64,000 bases of DNA from Dendrolimus kikuchii (GCA_019925095.2 CM034402.1:12783501-12847500); one strand, 5' to 3'. Positions 19,795 to 31,506 are shown, counted from the stretch's first letter. Numbers and translations: made by a program. Notes: generated by a model not told the origin, from the sequence alone.

Positions 19795-20090
19795 ATAATA
19801 ATATCAGCCCATAAATCTCCCACTGCTGGGCTCGGGCCTCCAATTATAGGGGGTATGGACAGTATACCCACCACGCTTGTCCAAGGCGGCTTGGCAGGTT
19901 TGACACATCGGTTTTCTCGATGTGAAGGTTGCATCACGATGTTTTCCTTTACCGTTGTATTTAACAATATGCACATTAGGTCAGATAACTGATTAAGTGG
20001 TGGATGCGTTCCGGTCAGGATCGAATCTGCGCCCTTTGAGCTTAGAACGCGTGCGCTAGCCATTACGCTACCACGACGTTCCCACAGCAG
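19795..20090 (-). repeat. tRNA-derived SINE, about 290 bp
   Basis: On the minus strand it starts with a tRNA-like head: A box TAGCGTAATGG (complement 20060-20070) and a B-box-like GATTCGATCC (complement 20018-20027). These are polymerase III promoter boxes. The body ends in CCCAGCAGTGGGAGATTTAT and GGGCTGATATTATTA, a 3' end widely shared by lepidopteran SINEs and LINEs. It is not a tRNA gene, because no full cloverleaf follows. Confidence 0.8.
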
Positions 20091-20536
20091 TACATGATAT
20101 GGTAAAATTGGATTGATACAGAGGAGGCCATTATGTCCCTGCGCAAGGATGATACGCATAATCGTATGACTGTCAGTCCCTCTGTTCCCGCGACTCTAGC
20201 CTGTGGCAAAAGGACACTAGGGTATTTATCGGGTACCAGCCTAGCTAGTATACCCCCCACACTTGGTCGCATATTTTTATTGAATGGCTATTTATTTTTA
20301 GTTTGTTGTGTGGTTAGCGAGAATGTAGTGCATTCTACAAGCAGCTACATTAATGTATAGCATCTCGTGTAATTATTTTGATGTATTTTTATAATATTTT
20401 TTTTAAAGCTCAATTTTACTGACCAGATAAAAGAAATAACATCCAACTGCTGGACTTCTATGTCAATGAATACTATACCAGACACACAGAAATAAGGCGA
20501 CTAAGGACCAGTTCATGTATCATATTATAATTATTC
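20091..20536. other. Unclassified repeat-like block and AT-rich DNA
   Basis: The block 20095-20280 is GC-richer and reads on the minus strand as RVAGTEGLTVIRLCVSSL in one frame. It resembles interspersed repeat sequence but I cannot name the family. The rest is AT-rich. Confidence 0.4.
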
Positions 20537-20874
20537 ATTAACCAGAAGTCCCGGTAGAAATTGTCCTGCCCTGATGAAACAAAAATGTAACCGAATGACT
20601 CGATCCCAGCTCTACTTACACGTTCTAATTGTGAATCTAAACCATCCGGGAACCCACTTAAACACACAAAAATAAATCTTCAAAACCCGTTCAGGAGATT
20701 AGGACGATCCTAGAACCCGATCCTAGCGCCACCTACCGGTTCCAATTGTGAATCTAAATGATCCGGGGACCCACTCAAACAGTCACAAATAAGTTCATCA
20801 AAATCAATTAAGTCGTCCTCAAGTTATGCGCTTACATACATTTCTACGATCCATCTATATATATATAGTATAGA
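20537..20874 (-). mobile_element. Helitron-like element, minus strand
   Basis: The 5' end on the minus strand is A|TCTATACTATATATATATAG at 20874. The interior holds two related segments with GCGCCACCTACCGG-like and GATCCGGG(A/G)ACCCACT words, an internal duplication. The 3' end near 20537 (GTCCCGGTAGAAATTGTCC in the plus strand) corresponds to the intact end at 44709, but its CTAG is mutated. Confidence 0.7.
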
Positions 20875-20882
20875 TTCGGCCT

Positions 20883-21120
20883 TTGTTATTGGGTAGGCTA
20901 AGCTTTTGCCTACCTCACTGCAAAGCTCTACGCTCCGGGTTCGATTTCAGGCATGGAAAAATTTGTAAACGAACTTTTCGTTGTTTACTATGTTTTTGGT
21001 GTCTGGGACCGGCCTTAGAGTGGTCCGTTATATTATACATACATGTACGTACATATTACTATACCACACACGTACTATAAAACAAGCGTATGTTGCGTAG
21101 CTTAAAGATATATAATGTTT
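20883..21120 (+). repeat. SINE-like repeat with B-box
   Basis: Contains CTCCGGGTTCGATTTCAGGC, with a B-box match, followed by GGTGTCTGGGACCGGCCTTAGAG. A diverged partial copy lies at about 5100-5270. No clear A box was placed. Confidence 0.55.
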
Positions 21121-22110
21121 GTGTTTGTTTATCGATTATGTAAAAAAAAGTTAAAACAAAGTCATATGGCAATGACTTTATTAGGCCATACAAAACTATC
21201 AAAGCAAGTACGACTAAAAAGACGTCATTTCAAACGAATTCATATTATTGTGTAATTATCTAAAGTAAATCCTAAGAATGCACAAAGTTTGGGGCAAACT
21301 TTACCATGACTTATTTGCAAATGTAATTGCAAATCTATAGCACAGGATAAAATCACATAACATAAATGTTGCGTCTAACAGTAAATCTTAGGTACCTTAG
21401 TTTTTATAAAAAATATTAACATATATTATACACACAGTAACTAATCTGTTCTTAAATAAATCTAGTTTAAAATAACAAGAACATAAATAAGTATTTTTAA
21501 TAAACGTTGTATGGATGAATTATGAAAATGTGATATTCTATTTCAGAAGCGCTTATAGAAAATATTTAATATAGGTGGGTAGATCTCGTGTCAGCTCAAA
21601 GTAGCTATTGCACCAAAATCTACTTTAAAAAAAAAACTATACAAAAGTGACTGGAATATTTTCAGCTACCTACGGTCTTAAACACGAAACATTGCTCCTT
21701 AACCCAACTTAATCCTCAAACAAACCATTGCCGGGGGTCGATTTTACACGCGATAAACTTGCGAAAGGATTTTTGTCCGGCCTCTGCTATACTATTACTT
21801 GCTAGTACCAAGCGTATTCGATCCGGCTTCATAGTACAATATAAAAGAATTTGATATCAAAAACTTTCCAAATAACCTGAAATGTTTTCTATTTTTAGGG
21901 GTCCTTAGTAATTTTGACAAAATCGGAATCCCTATAAAACCAAAAAATGTAGATACTATACAGGTCGTTACATCATGGTATAGTTAAATCGCGAAAACAA
22001 CGAAAACAAACTGGATAAGGCTAGTAGCAGAGCTAGTAAGTAGTAGGCTCACACATATAGAAGGGTTTTAAAAAGGGTTTTGTTTTAAAATTGACACCAT
22101 AGAATAACAT
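21121..22110. other. No gene recognised
   Basis: AT-rich, without recognisable elements. Confidence 0.5.
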
Positions 22111-22390
22111 TCTTTTCTTGGATGAATTCAGTGAACAAGCAGATGGCCTACCTGATGGAAAGCTGTTACCATCGCCTATGGACATTTGCAACACCAAAAG
22201 CGCTACCGCACTCTACAGGGAGGCTGAAACCTGGCTGGTGGCCAACTCAAGGTTGTTATAACAGCATACTCTGGTAGCCATCCAGACGGGCAAATACCTT
22301 ACCATTTGGCTGTGGGTTGTTTTGTCGCCTCTTACGACAGGCCGCCTGGCAGCAGGAAATTGTATTTTTTATCTGTTTCTACATGGATAG
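22111..22390 (-). repeat. Family A retroposon, antisense
   Basis: Runs from a T-rich edge through AGATGGCCTACCTGATGGAA and TTTTGTCGCCTCTTACGACA to GTTTCTACATGGATAG. It is more diverged than the copy at 50384. Confidence 0.8.
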
Positions 22391-23213
22391 AGTGTACGTG
22401 CTCTAATATGTACGCCCATATTAATGGTGTTTGCTTTGTCTTTTCGTCGTGAGCAGCACGCGTGTCGCTCGCATCAAGCACGCGAGCCACGTACACACTT
22501 GATGAACGAATTATCTTTGGTTATACTGATTGCAACGGTTGCAGTTACGGGTCAAAAATTACTACACAGATTTAAACTCAAGATGTAATTTGACTGTATT
22601 GTGTACGAATTCTTTTGTCAATGGTAGTGGTATAAATTCTGCAGTCGCGTGGCTCAGCTTCACGAAGCCATAAATCTGGTGGCGATCGGTCGTATTTGAT
22701 CCATTTTATGGACAGACTTTTTAACGACTGCACTCAAGCTTTAAAGCTTCATGTTCGCCATCCAAATTAACCGTGTTATCAAAATTTATAACCTTTATAC
22801 ATTGTTGCTATAATGGCCAATAAAATGAATTTTTCAAACCACTATAAAAGCTGTCCGTGAAAAGTATTTCTAAAGTTTGCTTAATGTATATTATAGCACA
22901 AAACAGATTTCTCAAAGTTGTGCAATAAATATTGAATGTACAATACAAACTATTGAAAGTAAGATTTATGTTACACAATAAAGAATTTTACTTTCAAAAT
23001 ATTTTACGAGCGTCTATGGGTAACCATATCATCCCCGTTCAAAAGCATTGCCCTCATTAATATAAAGATAAAAAGAGTAATAAGTATTCTTGGTTGGTAA
23101 TGGTAGATTGTTACATAAGAGGAAAAGTGACCTATTTAGGCATGAGATGGTTAGGTGCTAATAATTCGCGCGCATAAATAGGCCTTTCATCAGAGATTAA
23201 CATTAGCTTTTCA
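22391..23213. other. No gene recognised
   Basis: AT-rich. The 22440-22560 stretch is less AT-rich, with no motif recognised. Confidence 0.45.
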
Positions 23214-23377
23214 TCTATACTATACTAATATTATAAGAGGTAGTTTGTGAGTTTGTAGGGGGTAATCTCTGAATCTACTAAACCGATTTTAAAAATTATT
23301 TTACTCTTGGAAAGCTACGGTAACAGGGAGTGTCGTAGGAGCAACAGAGAGCGGGTGAAACCGCGCCGGGCCGCTAG
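23214..23377 (+). mobile_element. Helitron-like element, 164 bp
   Basis: Starts A|TCTATACTATACTAATATTA and ends CCGCGCCGGGCCGCTAG|T, with CTAAACCGATTTTAAAAATT inside. The A and T flanks fit Helitron insertion between A and T. It is a short non-autonomous copy. Confidence 0.8.
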
Positions 23378-24344
23378 TTTCGAATATGAGGAAAGTAAAT
23401 AAAAACTGATTAGTAAACAGACAACTACTTCTCTGATGAAATCAGGCATTTAATCCATATCTAAATCTGACTATCTCATTTAATTAATATGTCACATATG
23501 AAACGACAAGTAATTACATTTTTGTTATTTTTAGATGGGAATTAAAATGTTATCTCTGAGATAGACTGAGGTACAGATTCAGTACTTTTGTCTGCCATTG
23601 GGACGAATACAACATTAATTACTTAACCTGGTTTTTTTGTTTGCTTAATTATATTTATATTCATAGACAAATGTATTGTTTATGCATGGCAGCATTCAAC
23701 ATTTGAGGTTAATAAAACACGAATATGAATAATAAACGAGTTTTAAGCTTAAAATGCATTTTATTTAACAAATTATTAAAACTAGCATTATCGTTTTTTT
23801 ATGAATAAAACGGTTAGTATTAGCATAATTATAATAAGTATAGTATTAATTTATTTATTTTTTCAGGTAGTTTATATTAGCAATTTATTTTTAAGTTTAA
23901 TGCTTAGTATTTATTATTTGTAATTTGTTAGGAGATAAGCACTTAATTTTAATCTAGCAATGGATAACGATAAATGATAATATAAAAATTTCAAGTCCTC
24001 AATTTTAGGTATACGGTTATTTTCCTATTATTAAATGATTATTACTTGATTATTCCAATCGTTCCAAATGTGTTTATTTCACCAAACTTTGAAGACTAGA
24101 ATAACTAAATAAGACACAAATTCTTTAAATATATTTTTAATTTCCTCTTCACTCTCCATTCTGTTCTATTTAGTTTTTTCTGTAGAATTTTGGGTAATAC
24201 TGTAGATTAGGGATATTCTGCAGGCTTCATCAACGTTCTATTATTAAAAATAATTTTAAAATTTAATCAGGCATAATTTAACCTACTAGCAGAAGGTGAT
24301 GTCAGGAGCCTTAAGAACAGACGAACGTGCATGACAAGAGCTAT
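23378..24344. other. No gene recognised
   Basis: Very AT-rich, with no recognisable repeats or frames. Confidence 0.5.
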
Positions 24345-24447
24345 GAATGTCAAATAAGCAAGTGAGGTGTGTAAGAATAAGCCTGAATGGCGCTCTGTTG
24401 TTGGTGCCTACCCCGCAAGGGAATTGGCGTGATGTTATGTATGTATA
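24345..24447 (+). repeat. LINE-tail repeat, single copy
   Basis: Same unit as 18845-19068 (AAGCAAGTGAGGTGTGTAAG ... TTGGCGTGATGTTATGTATG). Confidence 0.85.
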
Positions 24448-26451
24448 ATTTAACTTTATTAAAAAAAATTAAAGTGTCTTAGTTTAATAAATAATAATAT
24501 TACATTAATATATAAAAATTAAGATGTTCATGTAAGTACTTTTTGAACTTCATTAAACTGTATACGGTTATTTACTTCATCGAATTATATAAAAACTACG
24601 TTCCCTTTGTGTTAAGATAAATTTTAATAAAATTAAACAATTTACAAAGTAGCATTCTTAGGTGATCTTACTACACAAAGATACAATACCATTTAACGTG
24701 GCTAGATCTGGGGCTGTGTAACCTTGTTTTTCTTAGCAAAATATTTCTGAAAGCACTGAGAACAGCAAGCGCTGACACGTTTTGTTTTCGAGAGTGCAGC
24801 AATTTGTTAGAGCTAGCTTTCGTATTTAAATCGTTCTGTCAGCTTGGAATACGTCACCCAGATGGTCTCCTAATAAATATATATATACAAATGTAGGTTT
24901 TTCTTATTTTCTAATTATCATCAGAAAAACGTTTCAAATGTTTTTACCGTTGTAATATACGAACATTATTAATTATCTAGTTTCATTAATATGAATATTA
25001 TTATTAAAGAATAATTGTAGAATAATAATACCTTCTGCACCACCTACATCGTTAGATTAGCTTAAATTATTTCTTAAGTTAGGTTCCCTGGAAGAGATTT
25101 GTTTAAGCGATAATGCCGCCTATTGTTGTTAGCATGACAATATTGTAATCGTGCATTATTGTACTTGTATATTTGGCGAGCAGTCAAGTGTTATCTAGTC
25201 TGTTCTATATCTTTTAAAACTCTAAGCAAGACGTAAAGGCCCCCAATGTACTCAGTAAAAGGACATTCTTACACATCTGATATTATTTATCCATTAGATA
25301 GCCTCGAATAATACTATCTATCAATTTTCAACTCTCACTATAGCAGATCACTGATCAAACCACAATGCAAAGAGAAATGGGTGCAACTTTTTTTAAATAT
25401 GAGCAAACCTATAACTGGACAAAACCTACATGTTATGCATATCAATGTTATTTCAGCACCAAACCGTGTGGGCTAAATTAGTATGTAATACTAGGAAACC
25501 GCAAGATTACGTCGACAGCAAGCCTTGCAACACACGAGCAAAATTCTGCGGTAAACCCAAGAAGCACTGACATTATAATGGAATAGGCTTTCCGAGATCC
25601 AATGAATTCGCGATTTAGGCCGTATCATCTGGCAAACAACATAAAAACTACTCTAATATTATTATATCTATCCAAAAATATCCTGTCTAAAATACACATG
25701 AAAATAGCAGCTTCTAAAAGTAGCCGCTCCCCTGTTTAGTTGGAAAAGTCATACCAATTTAGAAGTTTATGTATGTTATTCTAAAGAACCAATTGTAATA
25801 TATATATATATATATGTGTGTGTGTGTAAATGTAATCATATTCAATTATAGACAAACGTAAACATAACATTTTTGATCATTCATCATCACCTCGCAAAGA
25901 ACATAGGACGCTCGAACAGTTAGTAGGAGCCCAATTCTGCTATTTCAATATCTTGGCGTTGCTACGATATTCAAAGTACGATTCCATTGTGATAGTGTAA
26001 AAAAATTGTATTCTACTAAATCCACAATATTTTCTCGATATCGTCGTAGTAGAATAATAGTAGAAAATAAGTGGTGTAACTACTAGTAGAAATGGTATTA
26101 GCTGAAATGAATATTGAAAAGGTACCAAAAATTTAAACATTTATTTCGTGAGTTGTCATTCAAAAATATTCATTGCGTGCCACAGGCGCGCCTTGGGAAT
26201 TAACAGAATACCGATATCAGGCAAACCTACGACTGAGACGATAATGTCCGGGGATTTTGACGACATAATAATGGCAGAATTGGGCCCCAGGAGTAATGTA
26301 CATAATTACTACGACGTTATATATTTTGCTGACATTGAAGGAAAACATTGTAATCAGACCTGTTCCTCGAGATAACCGTGTTAAACTCACGAGTCTGCCA
26401 CGAACGTCGTGGGCGGGTATATTCTAAGTTTCCCCCTGAAAAGTAAGGAAA
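24448..26451. other. No gene; one LINE 3' relic and short microsatellites
   Basis: Mostly AT-rich. A compound (TA)n(TG)n run lies at about 25799-25827. The open frames at 25940-26140 and 26148-26375 have no recognised motif. The LINE relic at 25083 is listed separately. Confidence 0.5.
25083..25140 (+). repeat. LINE 3' UTR relic (stem-loop region)
   Basis: CCTGGAAGAGATTTGTTTAA and GCGATAATGCCGCC correspond to the 3' UTR stem-loop of the LINE at 29372-29412, diverged. Confidence 0.6.
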
Positions 26452-26830
26452 TCTGAGCCCAGCAATGGGAGATTAATGGGCTGTTATTCTTTTCTTTCAC
26501 CTTCTGCCAATTATTTGGGGTCGGCACAATATGTTTTTTTCTTCTATACTCCTTTATTATGACATACGCCTTCTGTCACACCACAAATCGTCATATCATG
26601 CCTCACCAATCCATACATCCCTTGTTTGGTCTACCTTTACATTTGTATCCATGAATCTTGCAGCTTAATACTCTTTTTGTCACGTGACTTTCATCCACCA
26701 CCTTAGCCTTTTTCCTCTCAATTCTTCAGTCACGGTTGCAACTTTGAAAGATCCCCTTATGTTACTCATTTCTCAACGTATCCATTCTTGTAACACATTC
26801 ATCTCGACATTCCTATGTCAGCTAAGTGGA
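26452..26830 (-). pseudogene. RTE-like LINE C-terminal remnant beside a SINE tail
   Basis: The minus strand from about 26830 down to 26510 reads IRGSFKVATVTEELRGKRLRWW and then decayed sequence ending at a counterpart of the usual CADP end. The GSFKV-VTE-L-G-RL-W pattern is the C-terminus of RTE-like LINEs. Many stops interrupt it. At 26455-26490 the 3' end of the SINE/LINE family of 19795 (GCCCAGCAATGGGAGATTAA) abuts it. Confidence 0.65.
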
Positions 26831-26879
26831 GACGTTTGTAGTCTATCACTTTAGTGGCTCAACATTCGGCTCCAACGTT

Positions 26880-27330
26880 TATGGGCTGATATTAGTGTTA
26901 TCATGGCAAGCGAAGCGAGCCCTTTTTTTTACGAGGGCAAACCCAATTGAGGGCCATCAGCCGCGCGATGAGGGAAAGTCGCCGGTGTGTGGGATTCGCC
27001 AGGTCGGGGTGGCACTGGCACCTCTAGATAGAACTAAAGATGCTATTGCCACACCACAATTAGGGATGCTTACTAAAACCCCTTGGCATTCCGTCCTTTG
27101 CTCTTAATGCCAGGACCACGGGTATATGGCCTAGCCCTCTCTGCTGGCCCTGGCAAGCGGTGACCCAACGGCCTCATCCACTGCCGGGGAAACTACTTTT
27201 GTCCCCCGGCAACTTCATGCTCTCATTGCGTAGGGCGGTCTGTAACGCCCACCCACCCTCGCTGCCCACTTACCAAGCTGACCCTCCATCGCCGATGCGT
27301 GCTCCTTGAGCGAAGCGAGCCCTACAGTAT
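26880..27330. repeat. GC-rich unclassified repeat
   Basis: A GC-rich island in AT-rich DNA with GAGGGCAAACCCAATTGAGG and two copies of CGAAGCGAGCCCT (26909 and 27310) near its ends. A relative fragment lies at 5290-5340. It is probably a LINE 3' UTR; the 93-codon frame inside it has no motif. Confidence 0.5.
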
Positions 27331-27666
27331 CCCACAATTACATACTGAGAAACTATCAAACTTTCAAATTTGGGCTTTGACATAATAATTTCTATTTATT
27401 TCTATGCGTTATCTATCATAAAAATATTTTTTATACACTTAAAAAATAGAAGATATGTCAATTTTTATTAATTAGAATTTTATTGTATTCCTAACGCCAT
27501 CTGTCGAAAATTATAAAACTAATAAAACGTGTAATATCCACTGGACTATTACTACTAACGCCATCTATTCATAAACTAAAGAACTAATATCTATAAAACA
27601 ACAGTAAACATGTAAACAGACTGTTTAGTTAAAAATACGCCGGATTTTTTTGGTTAAGCACATACA
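27331..27666. other. No gene recognised
   Basis: AT-rich. CTAACGCCATCTGTCG- and CTAACGCCATCTATTC-type words occur twice, a common interspersed-repeat motif. Confidence 0.4.
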
Positions 27667-28039
27667 TCCCTATTAATATTATAAATGCGAAAGTAATTCT
27701 GTTTGTCTGTCTGTCTGTTCCGTTTTCACGTAAAAACTACTGGACCGATTTGGCTGAAACTCAGTATATATATATATTTTCGATGCCGAGAATGAACATA
27801 GGATACTTTTTATCTCGGAAAATGGGATAGTTTCCGGGATAAAAGTATATTTGTCTCTCTGTTTGTTATCCTTTTATGGAAAGACTATTGGACCGATTTG
27901 GCTGATACTCGGTACATATGTAATTTGAATGCCGAGGGTGGCCAAGGGATACTTTATATCCCGGATACTGGGATAGATTTTGGGATAGATTTATGTAAAG
28001 TTTATCCCGGAAACTAGGATAGGTTTTTTATTTGTGGTT

Positions 28040-28648
28040 TGCCATTTTCGTCATTTTGTTTATTTTGGTCAATTTGGTCGTTTAGGTAGTTTTGGTAGTT
28101 TTGTTTGGCAGTTTTGGTAGTTGTGGTAGTTTTGGTTGGTAGTTTTGCTATTTTCGGTAGTTTTATGCTGGTAGTTTTGATAGTTTCGATTGTTTTGGTA
28201 GTTGTGGTAGTTTTGGTAGTTGTGGTAGTTGTGGTAGTTTTGGTAGTATTGGTAGTTTTGGGAGCTGTAGTAGTTTTGGTAGTTGTGGTAGTTTTGTTTT
28301 GTAGATTTGGTAGTTTCGGTAGATTTGGTAGTTGTGGTAGTAGTGGTAGTATTGGTAGTTGTGGTACTTTTGGTTTGTAGATTTGGTTGGTCGATTTGGT
28401 ATATTCGGTTGTTTTGGTAGTTGCGGTAATTTTGATAGTTGTGGCAGTTTTGGTAGTTGTGGTAGTTTTGGTAGTTGTAGTAGTTTTGGTAGTTGTGGTA
28501 GTTTTGTTAGTTGTGGTGGTTTTGGTAGTTGTGGCAGTTTTTAATGGTAGGTTTGGAAATTGTGGTAGTTTAGGTAGTTGTTGTAGTTTTGGTTGGTGAA
28601 TTTGGTAGTTTTGGTTTGTAGATTTGGTAGTTATGGTAGTAGATTCGG
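28040..28648 (+). repeat. 9-bp minisatellite (GGTAGTTNT), left part
   Basis: Degenerate units such as GGTAGTTTT and GGTAGTTGT, almost free of C on the plus strand. The open frames across it (valine-rich or GSFGSC-like) are by-products of the repeat, not evidence of a protein. Confidence 0.92.
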
Positions 28649-28651
28649 ATT

Positions 28652-29044
28652 CTAGAGCGACTTCAAAATTTTTGTATCAGGTTTATATTTGGTTTAAAGA
28701 AATATGACCATGTCTCTGAATATCGCAAAAAGCTCAAGTGGTTGTCAATCTCACTTCGCCGGAATGCTCATCTTCTCAATCTGCTGTATAGCGTATTATT
28801 TATTCCTTCTACTCCTTCCTATCTTAAGGAACGTTTTGATTTTCTCCATACATCTCACACCCTTAATTTGCGCTCTTCTCACAATCTTGCCTTAAAAACA
28901 CCTGCACACGTTTCTACTTTCTACACCAAATCCTTTGCTGTGCAGGCTGTCCGGCTGTGGAACTCATTGCCCGAAAACATAAGACAGGCAAAGTCACTCG
29001 GCATTTTTAAAAAACTTGTACGTGAATATTATCTCACTTTATAA
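28652..29044 (+). pseudogene. LINE ORF2 C-terminus (truncated copy)
   Basis: An open frame from the truncation point to the TAA at 29042 carries the reverse transcriptase thumb and tail (RLQNFCIRF-like start, RRNAHLLNLLY, RLWNSLPENIR, YYLTL). It keeps 13 codons that the longer copy at 9565-9981 has lost, so it represents the more complete C-terminus. Confidence 0.85.
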
Positions 29045-29379
29045 TAAATATTTAATACCTAATTACATGTACGTTTATTTATTAGTGTATTTGTATATTA
29101 ATATTATGTATATTGGTATATATAATATTAATATATTATGTATTAATACTATTATTAATATTGTATAGCTATTGCTGTTGCTATACACATATTAATGATG
29201 TATATATTAGTATATATATAATATTAATGTGTTATTGTTTATTCTCTATTTTTTATTAATTGTAGGTATATGTATTGTGTAATATTTATATATCCTACAT
29301 ATATATGTATTTAATTTGCACACCACCGTCATACACTTGCGAATCTCCCGTTGATAAAATCCATAGCCCGGGTTGTCTG

Positions 29380-29407
29380 GAAGAGATCGCTCTAAAGCGA
29401 TAAGGCC
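29380..29407 (+). ncRNA. LINE 3' UTR stem-loop
   Basis: ATCGCT-CTAA-AGCGAT is a perfect 6-bp stem with a 4-nt loop, followed by AAGGCCGCC. Equivalent positions are seen at 9190-9215 (complement) and, decayed, at 25093 and 33268. In L2/CR1-type LINEs a 3' stem-loop is the reverse transcriptase recognition site; that role is inferred here. Confidence 0.55.
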
Positions 29408-29512
29408 GCCCATTGTTCCTACTTTAATGGTTAAATGTGACTACTGTAAATTGTTTATTTTATGTGTATGTGGTGAACAATAAAGAGTTTTCTATCTATC
29501 TATCTTCTATCT

Positions 29513-29800
29513 ATTCGGTTATTTTGGTAGTTTTGATAGTTGTGGTAGTTTTGATTTGTAGATTTGGTAGTTTTGGTTTGTAGATTTGGTAGTTTTGGTT
29601 GGTCGATTTGGTATATTCGGTTGTTTTGGTAGTTGTGGTAATTGTGGTGGTTTTGGTAGTTGTGGTAGTTTTGATTGGTAGATTTGGTAATTGTGGTAGT
29701 TTAGGTAGTTGTGGTAGTTTTGGTTGGTGGATTTGGTAGTTTTGGTTGGTAGATTTGGTAGTTTCGGCAGTTTTAGTACATTTGGTCATTTGTGTAGTTT
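29513..29800 (+). repeat. 9-bp minisatellite, right part
   Basis: Continuation of the array at 28040-28648 after the LINE insertion, with the same GGTAGTTTT and GGTAGTTGT units. Confidence 0.92.
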
Positions 29801-30145
29801 ACACAATATTTAGTTATATAAATAAAACTAGAACGGGTTGAAATAGGGTATTAAAGTTTATATGGGGGACCAATCATTTATCAAGTTTATAGATATAAAA
29901 ATTCATAATGTTTAAAAAAATGCGACCTTCACTTGATCTGTCTGTCTGAATACCGAAAATGGACATAGATACTATTCATCCCGGTAGATGGGATAGTTTG
30001 CTATATAAAATGAAGTAAATCTTCCGAGGGCAAATAGCACGAACATAAAAATACAATACAATATATCATGTATTAACGCCTGCTCTTAAAACAAGAGGTA
30101 CGCACTAGAGTTTGACGCGCGGCGAAGCTGCGGGGTAAACTCTAG

Positions 30146-31307
30146 TATACCATAAATAATCAATAACTTATTAATTATTACTAGGTAGTATACTTTGCGA
30201 GCCACCCTAAAGCACCCACCCTAAAGCACCGCATTTTGCTAGTTTTCATTATTTGTTAGTGACACCACAAGCAAACAGTATACCATAAATGAAACTAATG
30301 ACTGTAAACTAATTCTGTAATACTGTTGAATTTTGTATTGAAGCCAACAATGAACAATTGAACATCCAAAATTTGAATACAATCAAATTAGGAACACTAT
30401 CGACATGGCTCAATTTGTGTCGATGCCCGGTGTAAAATAGTTCATTGTGTCAGAATACACGGAACGCTAATTAACAAAACGCAGTTGTCATTCCTTGTTT
30501 AGTTACAATTTTTAAAATGTTATATGCAATTATGTATCTGACATGCAAGTATTTGTTCAATATTCCGAAACTGTTTTTAGATAAGACTACTTTACTTTGA
30601 TCCCTTAAGAAATTCAATTTCAAAATAGGGATTCGGAATTGGGTATTTGACATAAGTTACAACAAATTCTAAAATAATATTCCTAAAAAAAGCATACGTG
30701 GAAGTACCTTGCCAAATTCCAATTGCATCTTAATTTTAAAATTTCAAAATAGACATAATTTTAAGACTGTTTATATAATAATCAATAGGTTCGTTTCGCT
30801 TGAATTGTGACGTCACAACGCAGTACACCCGTACAAAATCAGAGAAACTAATGACATTTGCTAAGATGATAAAAGTGTACCAGTTGATTTGATTTTCAAG
30901 TAGCCCATTTTTAAAATAGCAAGTTGAAGAAAATTTCAAGCGAAAAACTATAAAAATGTTTAAGTATAATATTGAGAGGAAAAATCTACAAATTTTGCTT
31001 TTTCAATTGTTATCATTTTTTGTCGATAGTATGTTTTAGTCCTAAAAAAATATTCAACTCAGTGTTTACATTTCTCAAGAAAATGCCAATGATTAGTGTA
31101 AACATTTTTTACTTTTTTAGGTTTCATAGCCAAATGACAAACATAATGGATGTTCATAGCCTCTACAGAACCCTTCATGAACGTGGCACAACACGCACCT
31201 AAGCACTAAGGGCTAACCGTTTTTTCTTAATACATACCAAATGGTTTGCATATTAAAGTTTGAATGTTGGCAAACAATAATATTAACTAGCTATGGGAAA
31301 CAAATTT
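30146..31307. other. No gene recognised
   Basis: AT-rich. Small frames at 30471-30653, 30736-30939 and 30972-31202 lack motifs. Confidence 0.5.
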
Positions 31308-31506
31308 CTGGCCATGTCGCCTCCCACAGGTCCCGGTAGAAAAGGCAAGAAATGATAGCTTGACATCGTGAATGATGACATGCGTACCAAAGGCCTCACA
31401 ACAAGTCATTCCGAAGACTACATAAAGCGGAAAGAAAAAAGTGGGAAAGCGGACCCCGAGATACGAATTGCACGGTCCAAACGCAACCGAGACTTAACGC
31501 TTGAGT
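31308..31506 (+). pseudogene. LINE C-terminal tail remnant
   Basis: Reads LDIVNDDMRTKGLTTSHSED then KSGKADPEIR, the pattern (D-V--DM---GLT--DA-D----R---R-ADP) of R1/RTE-type LINE C-termini. Two in-frame stops lie just upstream (around 31345-31355). Only the last 60 or so codons survive. Confidence 0.6.

Larger units (their letters stand above)
28649..29512 (+). mobile_element. 5'-truncated copy of the CR1/L2-like LINE
   Basis: It is inserted in the minisatellite. It matches the 3' end of the minus-strand LINE at 9121-14100 nearly base for base, including the CTAGAGCGACTTCAAAATTT start and the CACACCACCGTCATACACTT UTR. It ends AACAATAAAGAG, then ATCT repeats. The 6-bp ATTCGG at 28643-28648 and 29513-29518 is a candidate target duplication. 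Such 5' truncation is usual for target-primed reverse transcription. Confidence 0.9.
27667..30145 (+). mobile_element. Helitron-like element carrying a 9-bp minisatellite and a LINE
   Basis: The 5' end is A|TCCCTATTAATATTATAAATG (27666/27667) and the 3' end is GGGTAAACTCTAG|T (30145/30146). TC start, CTAG end and A/T flanks fit a Helitron. The first 360 bp repeat a GGACCGATTTGGCTGA block twice. The middle (about 28040-29800) is a minisatellite interrupted by a LINE. The last 330 bp match, in order, the minus-strand copy at 63382-63600. Near the 3' end ACTAGAGTTT and AAACTCTAGT are inverted repeats enclosing a GC-rich hairpin. Without the LINE it is about 1.6 kb. No helicase gene is present, so it is non-autonomous. 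Confidence 0.78.

Noticed and set aside
28105..28599. Valine-rich and Gly-Ser-Cys-rich open frames as a structural protein gene
   Set aside because: They are read-through of the 9-bp minisatellite in different frames, with no start context or conserved domain, and lie inside a Helitron.
27667..30145. CRISPR-like array from the regular short repeats
   Set aside because: Units are contiguous 9-mers without unique spacers, in a eukaryotic transposon context.
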